NCBI GenBank assembly: GCA_023664325.1
Contig: JAMPFS010000045.1
Coordinates: 1 to 22,497 of the forward strand
Direction: 5' to 3'
Length of the DNA stretch: 22,497 nucleotides
DNA from: Clostridium sp.
GTDB taxonomy: Bacteria > Bacillota > Clostridia > Lachnospirales > Lachnospiraceae
Every line of letters begins with the position of its first letter. The stretch's first letter is position 1. Shown piece after piece: positions 1 through 7,541 of this stretch. Both the position numbers and the translations under genes were made by a program. The notes below the pieces were generated by a model that did no database searches, was not told the DNA's origin, and saw only the letters and a list, made by a program, of their open reading frames with translations.

Positions 1-2
1 TC

Positions 3-302
3 AACGAAAACCTTCGGGTAGGGAATATCACCTTAGAGGATGCGTTAAAACTCAAACGGTACACGCAGACTCTATATGACTATCTCTACTCCCACTATTA
101 TGAAACGGAGGACTTTGACGATATGACGGATGAATCTTACATGACGGATATTGACATTATCTGCAACGGATACGAAGATGCTTTGGCAGCGAAAGATGAG
201 GCTTTGGCAACGAAGGATCGGGAACATAACAAAGCGTTAGCAGCAAAGGATAAAGAAATTGCCCGATTAAAAGAACAGCTTGCCAGGCTGCAGGCACAGT
301 AA
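3..302 (+). CDS. C-terminal part of unidentified protein with charged coiled-coil tail (partial)
   Basis: An open frame runs from the window edge to TAA at 300-302, giving about 99 residues of a protein whose start lies outside. The first part is acidic and aromatic (DYLYSHYYETEDFDDM). The last 45 or so residues are a heptad-like run of Ala, Lys, Asp, Glu and Leu with repeated AAKDxE/ATKDRE units, typical of a coiled coil. No membrane segment or catalytic motif is visible. The composition fits a coding frame better than chance because there are no stops and the charge pattern is regular. I do not recognise the family. A charged coiled tail is seen in some PD-(D/E)XK (Rpn-type) nuclease/transposase relatives, but nothing here proves that. 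Confidence 0.6.
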   Translation, partial: NENLRVGNITLEDALKLKRYTQTLYDYLYSHYYETEDFDDMTDESYMTDIDIICNGYEDALAAKDEALATKDREHNKALAAKDKEIARLKEQLARLQAQ

Positions 303-368
303 GGAATGCTTTGACTTTTTCTGTTTTTGATAACTGGTGTCTCGAAAAGAAGGCTTCTAAATGAAAAG

Positions 369-402
369 AAAGGCAGCAATCCGAAAAGGGATTGCTGCCT
401 TT
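369..402 (-). terminator. Hairpin terminator for the HTH regulator gene
   Basis: A perfect 14-bp stem (369-382 with 389-402, core GGCAGCAATCC) closes a 6-nt loop. Read on the minus strand it lies 24 nt past the HTH gene stop and is followed by a T-rich run (CTTTTCAT), as in an intrinsic terminator. It may also stop the plus-strand gene ending at 302, but there the trailing sequence is less T-rich. Confidence 0.75.
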
Positions 403-426
403 CGATATCAAAAAATGATGTAACAA

Positions 427-837
427 TCAGTTCAGGGGGTCTTCTCCAATATCAATCAGCAATTCATTTAAGTCTTCTTCCTGTAATTGATGCTGCAGGC
501 AGTATAAAACGGCGGCATCAAAGCGGTTGCGGGGATATAGGATCGGGCGGCCGCCTGCTGACAAAAGCTTTTGTGTCTCTTCAATGGATAATTGGCATAA
601 GAATGCAATGCGGATTAAAAAATTTCTGGTGGGCTGACGGCGTCCGTTTAGAATCTGATAAGTATAGGAACGTTCCATGTTCAGCTTAATAATAATGTCT
701 TTCGCCTGAAGACCATAACGAGACAGTAATTCGTTCAGATAACTGGAAATATTCATATCTTGAAAGGAGTCGGAATTTTTAAATTCTTCAATATTCAGGT
801 TTTGCAGCAAATTGAGTAATTCTTTTGTTGATTTCAT
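427..837 (-). CDS. Small XRE-like helix-turn-helix DNA-binding regulator
   Basis: This encodes a 136-residue basic-to-neutral protein with a helix-turn-helix region at about residues 33-92. The stretch IKLNMERSYTYQILNGRRQP has the turn and recognition-helix pattern of XRE/Cro-type domains. The C-terminal helical part (YPRNRFDAAVLYCL, then an acidic end) resembles small HTH proteins found next to Ser/Thr kinases in Lachnospiraceae (from memory of the family, not searched). There is no membrane segment and no separate ligand domain. The start at 837 is chosen because AAGGAG lies 6 nt upstream; an in-frame ATG 14 codons earlier lacks a site. The gene is divergent from the receptor kinase, sharing a 223-bp intergenic region with a palindromic operator. 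It is the most likely regulator, and perhaps the phosphorylation target, of that kinase. Binding and phosphorylation are inference. Confidence 0.85.
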   Translation of the reverse strand: MKSTKELLNLLQNLNIEEFKNSDSFQDMNISSYLNELLSRYGLQAKDIIIKLNMERSYTYQILNGRRQPTRNFLIRIAFLCQLSIEETQKLLSAGGRPILYPRNRFDAAVLYCLQHQLQEEDLNELLIDIGEDPLN

Positions 838-894
838 TTCTTTCTCCTTGATTATCATTGGACACAATTCAGCCATCATAAATAGTTGACTTTC

Positions 895-903
895 ATTATA
901 TCA
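895..903 (-). promoter_or_regulatory. Extended -10 promoter of the HTH gene
   Basis: Read on the minus strand the sequence is TGATATAAT followed by G, a perfect extended -10 (TGn plus TATAAT). No good -35 hexamer exists 17 nt upstream (ACCCCA). Instead the palindrome at 923-938 is centred 30.5 bp upstream of the first T of the -10, about position -42.5. That layout suits a promoter that depends on an activator bound over the -35 region. Confidence 0.65.
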
Positions 904-922
904 TGTATACCCTTTTTTGGGG

Positions 923-938
923 TGGGCAAAATTGCCCA
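923..938. promoter_or_regulatory. Palindromic operator TGGGCA-N4-TGCCCA (HTH/kinase divergent region)
   Basis: TGGGCA-AAAT-TGCCCA is a perfect 6-bp dyad with a 4-nt spacer (also readable as TGGGCAA-AA-TTGCCCA). It lies between the divergent HTH and kinase promoters. The same dyad with the same spacer length recurs at 3221-3236 in front of the surface-protein gene. The neighbouring HTH protein is the obvious candidate binder; this is inference. Confidence 0.7.
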
Positions 939-947
939 TTTTGGAAG

Positions 948-976
948 TTGTGTTGAAAAAGGATATCTGTTATACT
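948..976 (+). promoter_or_regulatory. Promoter of the receptor-kinase gene
   Basis: TTGTGT (948-953), a 17-nt spacer and TATACT (971-976) form a sigma-70-type promoter. TG at 968-969 makes it an extended -10. The palindrome centre lies 40.5 bp upstream of the -10, exactly 10 bp further than at the other two promoters that carry this dyad. A second -35-like TTGAAA at 953 has the wrong spacing. Confidence 0.6.
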
Positions 977-1060
977 GGGAATCAAGCGATTGCGAAAACG
1001 CAGATTCACTTTTTCGGGTTTCGCAATCTTCTAATATTGGAAGTGGCAGAGGGAGAGGAC

Positions 1061-3151
1061 ATGAACCGACAGGATCTGGCAAACGATTTTTTGAAAGAAT
1101 TTAAGGAAAATGGCAAGAAGACAGAGCTTCCGGCATTTTTGGAGGATTACCACATTTTATCCTGTCTGTATGAAAGAACGGAGAAATCCTGCTACATGGT
1201 GGCAGATTGGCAGACGGATGAGAAATATCTTTTGAAAATCAGAAAGTGTGAAGATGGCAGGAATGTGTTGGAAGTGGAACATCAAAAAATACAGGAGCTG
1301 GCGACAGCCTTTCCGCAGGACTACCAACCCTCCCGGTACTGGAAGGAGAATGGGACAGAGTATCTGCTGAAATTTTATATACAGGGTATGGATTTGGAAA
1401 GCTATCAGGAGCGCAACGGAGTGCTTGATGCCGCAGAAATCCTGCGCATTGGCATTGAGATTTGTCAGGCGGTCACAAAACTTCATGCGCTGGAACCGCC
1501 TGTGGTACACCGGGATATCAAACCGAAAAATCTGATTATTGATTACAGGGGAAACGTGCATCTGATTGATTTCGAGACGGCAAGGGATTATAAAGAGAAC
1601 CATACGAAGGATACGGTATTTTTCGGAACAGAGGGAAATGCGGCGCCGGAGCAGTATGGGTATTCCCAGAGTGATGTGCGGACAGATGTGTACGGCATAG
1701 GCAAGGTTTTGGAATATTTATATGATGAAAATGCAGACAGCCAGGTAAAAGACAGAGGAGCTTACCGGAGGATCCGTAAAATTATACAAAAGGCGGCTGC
1801 ATTTGATCCGGCACGCCGGTATCAGTCTGTTTCCAAACTGCAAAGCGCGCTGGAGAGAGTGAGGAATCGGGTTGGCGAACGACGTTTTGCAGGGAGACTT
1901 TGCCTGATTGGCGCTGTGGAAGTAGCAGCAGCGGCAGTTCTTTTGTCCACCGCTTTTACGATGAAGATGGAATTTCGTAAATATTCGGAGAATCCGTTCA
2001 GAGAGGGCAAGGTGGACAATAAGGAAGCATTGGTGCCAGAGAAGACCAATGAAGAATTGACAGCGAAAGAGGAGACCGAAGAACCGGCGGCGCAAGGAGA
2101 GACCGGAGAGGAATTGGCAGTGTCAGAGAAGATTGATGGAGAATTGATGGTTTTGGAAAGTGATGAGGGCAATCCTACTTTTGACGGCGGACTGGAACGG
2201 GTGTTACCGGTACTGTTAGGAAAAGAGGAGATTACGGAGGAAGACTACGACCGGATTACCAGGATTGTGGTGATGGGAAACCAAATATATGGGGCAGACA
2301 CGGATGTACAGGAGATGGAAATGGTAATCTGCCACCGCCTGACCGGAGAGCATACTATCGAAGGAAAGATAGCGGACTTGACCGAGCTTTCCAGGATGAA
2401 GAACTTAAAAGAAGTTGTGCTGTGTGACCAGCGTATTACAGATATCCGTCCGCTTCAGGGCTTGCCGATTGAGACATTGTATTTGGCGGGAAATGAAATC
2501 AAGGATTTTTCGGTGGTAGAGACACTTACGCAGTTAAAGGCGTTATGTATAGCTGATAATCCGGTTTCGGTACTGCCGGATTTGTCAAAGTGTAAGTCTT
2601 TAGCGCTCGTTGCACTGGGTGGGAACATTTATGAAAATCTGGATTTCCTTGAAAGTTCCACTGTGGCAACGCTGTACATGGAGAACATCTATGTCAATAA
2701 TGATGATTTTTCTGTTTTTGACAGTCTGCCGAGCCTTGCACAAATATATTCCGCAGGCAACCAGTACAGCTTTTATGATGAACTGCCGAAGCTGAATGGG
2801 CTGAAAGGGCTGGCACTCTGGGACTATATGGAACCGGATTTGGCGATTATTAAGTCGCTGCCCCGGTTAGAATTTTTGGTGGTGAGCAGCAATATGCTGG
2901 AAAGTATAGCGGGTATTGAAGCAGCGGTTTATCTGGACACTGTATGTATTGACTTCACGGAGGTCAAAGATATCTCGCCGATAAAGGCGCTTGGCAAGCT
3001 GACTTATTTCAAAATCAATGATCTTGCCATTGAAGACTATGCTCCGTTGTTTGAATGTGACAGTCTGCGGACGGTCAGTGCAAATGTGAAGCAGAAGGAA
3101 CAAATTGAGCGGATTAATCCGAACCCGGCTTTTCGGATTATAGAGGACTAA
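1061..3151 (+). CDS. Membrane receptor-like Ser/Thr protein kinase with external leucine-rich repeats
   Basis: A 696-residue protein. Residues about 20-270 form a Hanks-type kinase: the likely ATP lysine is K59 (LLKI), the catalytic loop HRDIKPKN is at 150-157 (D152, N157), and APEQYG follows in the activation segment. The metal-binding motif reads DFE (170-172) instead of DFG, and no GxGxxG loop is visible. A hydrophobic segment at about 280-301 is a single membrane span, followed by a Glu/Thr-rich linker and then, from about 438 to the end, degenerate leucine-rich repeats (for example LPIETLYLAGNEI). Topology should be kinase inside and repeats outside, so it looks like a sensor. The start at 1061 is preferred because GGGAGAGG precedes it and the promoter at 948-976 excludes the longer frame beginning at 917. 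Substrate unknown; the divergent HTH protein is the best guess. Confidence 0.88.
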   Translation: MNRQDLANDFLKEFKENGKKTELPAFLEDYHILSCLYERTEKSCYMVADWQTDEKYLLKIRKCEDGRNVLEVEHQKIQELATAFPQDYQPSRYWKENGTEYLLKFYIQGMDLESYQERNGVLDAAEILRIGIEICQAVTKLHALEPPVVHRDIKPKNLIIDYRGNVHLIDFETARDYKENHTKDTVFFGTEGNAAPEQYGYSQSDVRTDVYGIGKVLEYLYDENADSQVKDRGAYRRIRKIIQKAAAFDPARRYQSVSKLQSALERVRNRVGERRFAGRLCLIGAVEVAAAAVLLSTAFTMKMEFRKYSENPFREGKVDNKEALVPEKTNEELTAKEETEEPAAQGETGEELAVSEKIDGELMVLESDEGNPTFDGGLERVLPVLLGKEEITEEDYDRITRIVVMGNQIYGADTDVQEMEMVICHRLTGEHTIEGKIADLTELSRMKNLKEVVLCDQRITDIRPLQGLPIETLYLAGNEIKDFSVVETLTQLKALCIADNPVSVLPDLSKCKSLALVALGGNIYENLDFLESSTVATLYMENIYVNNDDFSVFDSLPSLAQIYSAGNQYSFYDELPKLNGLKGLALWDYMEPDLAIIKSLPRLEFLVVSSNMLESIAGIEAAVYLDTVCIDFTEVKDISPIKALGKLTYFKINDLAIEDYAPLFECDSLRTVSANVKQKEQIERINPNPAFRIIED

Positions 3152-3169
3152 CAGGGAAAGCAGAAGATG

Positions 3170-3200
3170 GCACACCGAGGAATATTCGGTGTGCTTTTTT
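3170..3200 (+). terminator. Intrinsic terminator of the kinase gene
   Basis: A perfect 9-bp stem (GCACACCGA at 3170-3178 with TCGGTGTGC at 3186-3194), a 7-nt loop and six T residues (3195-3200). It lies 18 nt after the kinase stop and separates the kinase transcript from the surface-protein gene, so the latter needs its own promoter. Confidence 0.93.
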
Positions 3201-3220
3201 GGTGGGAAAAACAACCAAAG

Positions 3221-3236
3221 TGGGCAGCAATGCCCA
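3221..3236. promoter_or_regulatory. Second copy of the palindromic operator TGGGCA-N4-TGCCCA
   Basis: TGGGCA-GCAA-TGCCCA, extended by one more base pair on each side (G3220/C3237). The arms and spacer length match the copy at 923-938 while the spacer bases differ, as expected for a protein-binding dyad. It lies just behind the kinase terminator and upstream of the surface-protein promoter. Confidence 0.7.
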
Positions 3237-3255
3237 CCAAACGGAATAGGGAAAA

Positions 3256-3264
3256 TGATAAAAT
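3256..3264 (+). promoter_or_regulatory. Extended -10 promoter of the surface-protein gene
   Basis: TGATAAAAT followed by G is an extended -10. The position 17 nt upstream holds ACCAAA, a poor -35. The operator centre is 30.5 bp upstream of the first T of the -10, the same as at the HTH promoter. A second candidate, TGCTAGGGT at 3264-3272, is weaker. No transcript start is known. Confidence 0.55.
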
Positions 3265-3310
3265 GCTAGGGTAACTGTTTGTTAAGAAGGAGTATGAATA
3301 GGAGGATTTT

Positions 3311-6300
3311 ATGAAGAAAAGAAGATTGAGGAAAGCGGCGATTTTCCTTGTGTTCTGCATGGTATTCTCGGTGTTTAGCGGAATACCGGTGAGCGCGACA
3401 GAAATTGACGATGGAAATGAGCCGGGGGTTACAGGGTTAGTAGTGACAGATAACGATAACCTGATACGGGATAATGATTGGAAGCCAACAGGTGTGATTA
3501 AGGATGCCCAATATTCCCAAAAAGCATATTCGGATTTATATGGAACCGATGTGTATCTTGGTTATAGAGCAGATGAAGCTTCACAACCGAAGGCAGTAGG
3601 GATTGATGAAATTTCCGTTACGTATGATGGGGGCAATGCAGGTGCGGATGGAACGGCACAATGGTATGAATATGAAACAGGAACAGGTCTTTTTCATTTT
3701 AACTTCTATGCAGTAGGAGATTATATCATCAGCTATGAAAAAGATGGAGAAACATCATCTATCACGATTGAGGTAAACTGGCCGGATGTGGGATTCTATA
3801 CAAGCGAAGAGAAGTCTGTGGATACATTAATTAAGGATATTTCATATACGGAGGGTGAGAAAAATACATTTTATATGATTTTACACCGCAATCCTTATTC
3901 CAGGCTGGATTTAGACAATATTACATATACCAAGGATGAAAACGATATTACAGGTGATATTTCGTCTTATTTTTACATTGCGCCTCAGGGGACGTATAAC
4001 ACTTCCTCGGAGATGGTTTCTGATTGGGATGATGAGAATGAAGTAGATTATGTATATGAAGTAAAGGTTAAGGAGAATTTAACAGAAAGTTTTTGGCTGA
4101 ATGTGAAGGTGCCGAAGCAGGATGTAAAGGGTGAAGAGGGTGATCGGTATTTGACTGAGAAATACTTTCCTGAACGTGGCATTGGCATCAACTATCAGGA
4201 GAAAATGGATGGTCTGGTAGTGACGACTGATTTTGACTGGAATGATGATGGTCCGGTGGGAGTGGCTGAGAATGCATACTATGCCAAAGAAAACGGGTCG
4301 GATTTATATGGAAACTGGTTTTATTTCGGCTATAAGGAAAATGAAGAAGATAAAGAACTGGACGCAGTAGGAGAGGAGAAAATTTCTGTTAAGGATGCCG
4401 AAGGGAACAATGCAGGTGGTGAGAATGGAACGGCACAATGGCATGAACATAAAGAGGAAAAGGGAGCAGGTATTTACTACTTTAACTTCAAGGAGACAGG
4501 AATGTATACCGTCAGCTATACGGATGAAAATGGCAAGGAATCTTCCGTCCGGATTTATGTAGGATACCCGGAAGTGGGATTCTATACAAGTGCGGAGAAG
4601 TCTGAAAGTACGCTGCTTCGTGAAGATGAGATTTCATATGCGTATGGCGAGGAAAAGACATTTTATATGATTTTACACCGCAACGCTCGTACCAAGCTCT
4701 GTTTGGAGGACATGGACTGTAAGGTTGTAACATGGACAGAGGATGGAGAAGAGAGATCGGATGCGATGTCGGAGGATTGCCCTTATTTGACTGTTACGCC
4801 TAAGACGGTGGATTATGACTCATCAAATGAAGTGACCTATTACGACAATGACACAGAAGAAGATTATGTGTACGAAGTAAAGGTGAAAAAGGGCATCACA
4901 GAAAGTTTTGGGCTGGATGTGCAGATGCCTCGACAAGAGGTAGTGGATGAAGAAAGCGATGAAGAAAGTCAGCGTGTGCTGAAGGATAGAGGGAGTGCCG
5001 GAAGATACATTGACATCCGCTATGAAGCCCCGCCTTTAATCGAGGATGGTTTGGAGCATACTGGATTTGCAGGCTGCTTTATTTCAAAAGAGGCATATGA
5101 TAACAATTCCTCATATGAGGAGCGTCCAACACAGGCACAGTACTGGGTGCATGCAGATACATTACAGGATGTGATTGACAAGTTGATGGAGACGGCAAAA
5201 AAAGGTTCCGTGGAGGTTGACGGAGACACATATTCCATTGAAAATACCGGATATATCTGGGCAAACGTAAGCTATCTTCCAAAGTATGAGGAAAATGCAC
5301 AGGCTGCGCAGTATATGACAACGCCATCGGATGTGGAAGGCGTTATTATTTCATCCGGGTTTGAAAACTATTATACGACAAACCAGAATAATGTAGGAAC
5401 CAATTATAAGGTATATTTATGGCACAAAGATGGTGAAGATGTATATACCTGTGTGAAAGATGAGGAGACAGCAACACTGGCTAATCCTGATGATCGAGGA
5501 ACATGGGTACACTATCCGGTTACGAGAAATGATGACACATTTACCATAACGTCAGATGGTGAAGCGCAGACAGCTAATGCCATGCGTGACAAAGGCTATG
5601 AGCTTGATAACGAAGACGGATATGGAATATACTGTGAATGGCCGGAACTGCATGTAGATGCGACCACCAATGTGAAGATTCTTGGTAATTTTAGAGAAGC
5701 AGCAGAAGACAGATACAATGTTTATCTGGGGCTGTACAAGGATTCCGATATCACTTCCCGCATTATGGAATTCAAGCAGGTTGTGGACGAGAATGGCGCT
5801 CCAGTGACGGATGAGTGGGGAGAAGTTTGGGAGTGGACAACTTCAGCAGAGATTACTACAGACAATCTTGAGTCAGGGAAAGGCGAAATTGTTATTGAGG
5901 ACAGAGGCATCACGGTAAAGGTTACAGAAATGGGAGCCACAATGGGTGCAACCGTGGTAGGTGACTTTATCGATTCTGACGATATCACAATTGAGGAAGA
6001 AGGGCAAGCGCTTCGTGATAAGATTGATATCGAGGGAATCATTGCAGAAGATGAAGACTTAAAGAAAGCGCTGATAGACGGTGAAACCTTAGATGTATCT
6101 CTGGATATCAAAGAAGTGGGAGAAGATCCGCAGGATACTGATGTCCAAACAGGGGTAGAAAAAATATCCGCATTGCTGAATCCGATTAAGAATTTTACCT
6201 CTAAGATTCAATATTTGGATATTGGCTTAAATTATAAGGTTGGTAATGTGACGAGCGGAAGCATCACAGAGACAAAGGAGGATATTAACATTTCCATCAA

Positions 6301-7408
6301 GCTTCCGGAGGATTTTGCAAAGGCAGAGAAGAAATCTGCAAAATCATGGAAGCCGGTTGTATACCGCTACCATGACGGAAAGGCAGAACGTCTGGATTGT
6401 ACATGGAAAGATGGGAAGCTGACCTTTCAAACAGGCAAATTCTCTGTATATGCAGTTGCCATTGAGGAAGTTGTGCCAACCGGTATCAAGATTACCAAAG
6501 CGCCAACGAAGACCGCTTATACCGTAGGGGAGAAGTTTGATAAGACGGGAATGGAAGTGGAAGTAACCTATTCGGATGAAAGCAAGGGGAAGATTACGGA
6601 CTATACAGTACCGACCACAGCTTTGGCAAAAACGGATACAGAGATAACCGTTACTTATGATGCAGATGGCACGAAATATACAGCGAAGCAGGCGGTTACA
6701 GTGAAAGAGGCAGCAGCAACGACAGAGACGACAGAGACACCGCAGACTCCGGCAGATACAATAAAGGCTGGGGAGCCGGTAACCGTAGACGGAAACAATT
6801 ACAAGGTTAGCAGTGTAGAGAACGGTAAAAAGGCTGTTACTTATACCAGTGGTGATAAGAATGCCAAGAAAGTTGTCATTCCGGCTACCGTTAAGATTAA
6901 CGGTGAGGAATATAAGGTAACCACGATTGCCAACGGCGCATTTTCCGGATCTAAGAAACTGACAACGGTAACGATTGGCAAGAATGTGACGAGCATAGAA
7001 GACAAGGCATTCTATAAGTGTACCGCATTGAAAAAAGTAACGATTCCGGCAAACGTAACCAAAATTGGCAAGCAGGCATTTTCCGGTTGTAAGAAACTGG
7101 CAACGGTAACGATTGGCAAGAATGTGACGAGCATAGGAGACAAAGCGTTCTATCAATGTACTGCGCTTAAGAAGATTACGATTCCGGCAAAGGTAAATAA
7201 GATCGGCAAACAGGCATTTTATGGCTGTAAGAACTTAAAGACAATCACCATTAAGACGAGCAAGCTGACAAACAAGAATGTAGGAAGCAAGGCATTTAAG
7301 GGGATTGCAAGCAAGGCAACGATTAAGGTGCCGAAGAAGAAACTGGCAAGCTATAAGAAGATCTTAAAGTCAAAGGGCGTAGGCTCAAAAGCGAAGATTA
7401 AAAAGTAA
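3311..7408 (+). CDS. Large secreted surface protein with tandem repeats, Ig-like domain and BspA-type leucine-rich repeats
   Basis: A 1365-residue protein with a clear signal peptide (basic MKKRRLRK, hydrophobic core, likely cut after VSA at 29). Residues about 42-275 and 301-545 are two copies of the same module, sharing TAQW, GFYTS-EKS, FYMILHRN and ESF-L-V-P landmarks. A long unassigned region to about 1050 follows. Residues about 1055-1135 look like a bacterial Ig-like (Big_3-type) domain, then a Thr/Glu/Pro linker, then BspA-type (LRR_5) repeats of about 23 residues (NVTSIGDKAFYQCTALKKI pattern) to near the end. The C-terminus is Lys-rich (GSKAKIKK); no LPxTG anchor and no membrane tail are visible. 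AGGAGG is 5 nt upstream of the start. Such proteins usually act outside the cell in adhesion or binding; the ligand is unknown. Its upstream region carries the same operator as the HTH/kinase pair. Confidence 0.9.
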   Translation: MKKRRLRKAAIFLVFCMVFSVFSGIPVSATEIDDGNEPGVTGLVVTDNDNLIRDNDWKPTGVIKDAQYSQKAYSDLYGTDVYLGYRADEASQPKAVGIDEISVTYDGGNAGADGTAQWYEYETGTGLFHFNFYAVGDYIISYEKDGETSSITIEVNWPDVGFYTSEEKSVDTLIKDISYTEGEKNTFYMILHRNPYSRLDLDNITYTKDENDITGDISSYFYIAPQGTYNTSSEMVSDWDDENEVDYVYEVKVKENLTESFWLNVKVPKQDVKGEEGDRYLTEKYFPERGIGINYQEKMDGLVVTTDFDWNDDGPVGVAENAYYAKENGSDLYGNWFYFGYKENEEDKELDAVGEEKISVKDAEGNNAGGENGTAQWHEHKEEKGAGIYYFNFKETGMYTVSYTDENGKESSVRIYVGYPEVGFYTSAEKSESTLLREDEISYAYGEEKTFYMILHRNARTKLCLEDMDCKVVTWTEDGEERSDAMSEDCPYLTVTPKTVDYDSSNEVTYYDNDTEEDYVYEVKVKKGITESFGLDVQMPRQEVVDEESDEESQRVLKDRGSAGRYIDIRYEAPPLIEDGLEHTGFAGCFISKEAYDNNSSYEERPTQAQYWVHADTLQDVIDKLMETAKKGSVEVDGDTYSIENTGYIWANVSYLPKYEENAQAAQYMTTPSDVEGVIISSGFENYYTTNQNNVGTNYKVYLWHKDGEDVYTCVKDEETATLANPDDRGTWVHYPVTRNDDTFTITSDGEAQTANAMRDKGYELDNEDGYGIYCEWPELHVDATTNVKILGNFREAAEDRYNVYLGLYKDSDITSRIMEFKQVVDENGAPVTDEWGEVWEWTTSAEITTDNLESGKGEIVIEDRGITVKVTEMGATMGATVVGDFIDSDDITIEEEGQALRDKIDIEGIIAEDEDLKKALIDGETLDVSLDIKEVGEDPQDTDVQTGVEKISALLNPIKNFTSKIQYLDIGLNYKVGNVTSGSITETKEDINISIKLPEDFAKAEKKSAKSWKPVVYRYHDGKAERLDCTWKDGKLTFQTGKFSVYAVAIEEVVPTGIKITKAPTKTAYTVGEKFDKTGMEVEVTYSDESKGKITDYTVPTTALAKTDTEITVTYDADGTKYTAKQAVTVKEAAATTETTETPQTPADTIKAGEPVTVDGNNYKVSSVENGKKAVTYTSGDKNAKKVVIPATVKINGEEYKVTTIANGAFSGSKKLTTVTIGKNVTSIEDKAFYKCTALKKVTIPANVTKIGKQAFSGCKKLATVTIGKNVTSIGDKAFYQCTALKKITIPAKVNKIGKQAFYGCKNLKTITIKTSKLTNKNVGSKAFKGIASKATIKVPKKKLASYKKILKSKGVGSKAKIKK
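6963..7136 (+). repeat. 138-bp direct repeat inside the leucine-rich repeat region
   Basis: A 36-nt run is identical at 6963-6998 and 7101-7136, offset by 138 bp (46 codons, two 23-residue repeat units). The flanking sequence within the period is also highly similar. This indicates recent duplication of a two-unit repeat block and could allow slippage or recombination that changes repeat number. Confidence 0.85.
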
Positions 7409-7456
7409 GGTCATTCTTATAGGAAATACAATGGAATAGGATCTATGAAACATGCA

Positions 7457-7490
7457 ACAGGGAGCTATATTTTAAGATATAACTCCCTGT
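7457..7490. terminator. Bidirectional hairpin between convergent surface-protein and metQ genes
   Basis: ACAGGGAG (7457-7464) pairs with CTCCCTGT (7483-7490), and inner TATAT (7466-7470) pairs with ATATA (7477-7481) around a C-A mismatch and a 6-nt loop. On the plus strand ATTTGTTACT follows, a modest T-run. It lies 49 nt after the surface-protein stop and about 52 nt past metQ on the other strand, so it probably serves both. Confidence 0.65.
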
Positions 7491-7541
7491 ATTTGTTACT
7501 GTATATGCGGTTATTGTGTTTTATATGGTTTGTAGTATCCC

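Noticed and set aside
838..879. Fourteen extra N-terminal residues on the HTH protein
   Set aside because: The in-frame ATG at 879 has no ribosome site, while the ATG at 837 has AAGGAG at 6 nt.
917..1060. N-terminal extension of 48 residues on the kinase
   Set aside because: The candidate promoter (948-976) lies inside it, there is no ribosome site, and the sequence is unlike a kinase N-terminus. The start at 1061 has a good site.
3287..3314. A six-codon leader frame (MNRRIL) before the surface-protein gene that ends at ATGA
   Set aside because: AAGGAG is only 1 nt before its ATG, too close to work, and the frame simply overlaps the real AGGAGG. Probably chance.
5722..7156. Long minus-strand open frames inside the surface-protein gene (for example 270 codons at 6344-7156)
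   Set aside because: They are opposite a well-supported repeat protein whose biased codons leave the other strand open. The translated sequences have no domain character and no ribosome site.
6963..7236. CRISPR array or tandem non-coding repeat
   Set aside because: The repeats are in frame, 138 bp long and encode leucine-rich repeat units; there are no spacers.
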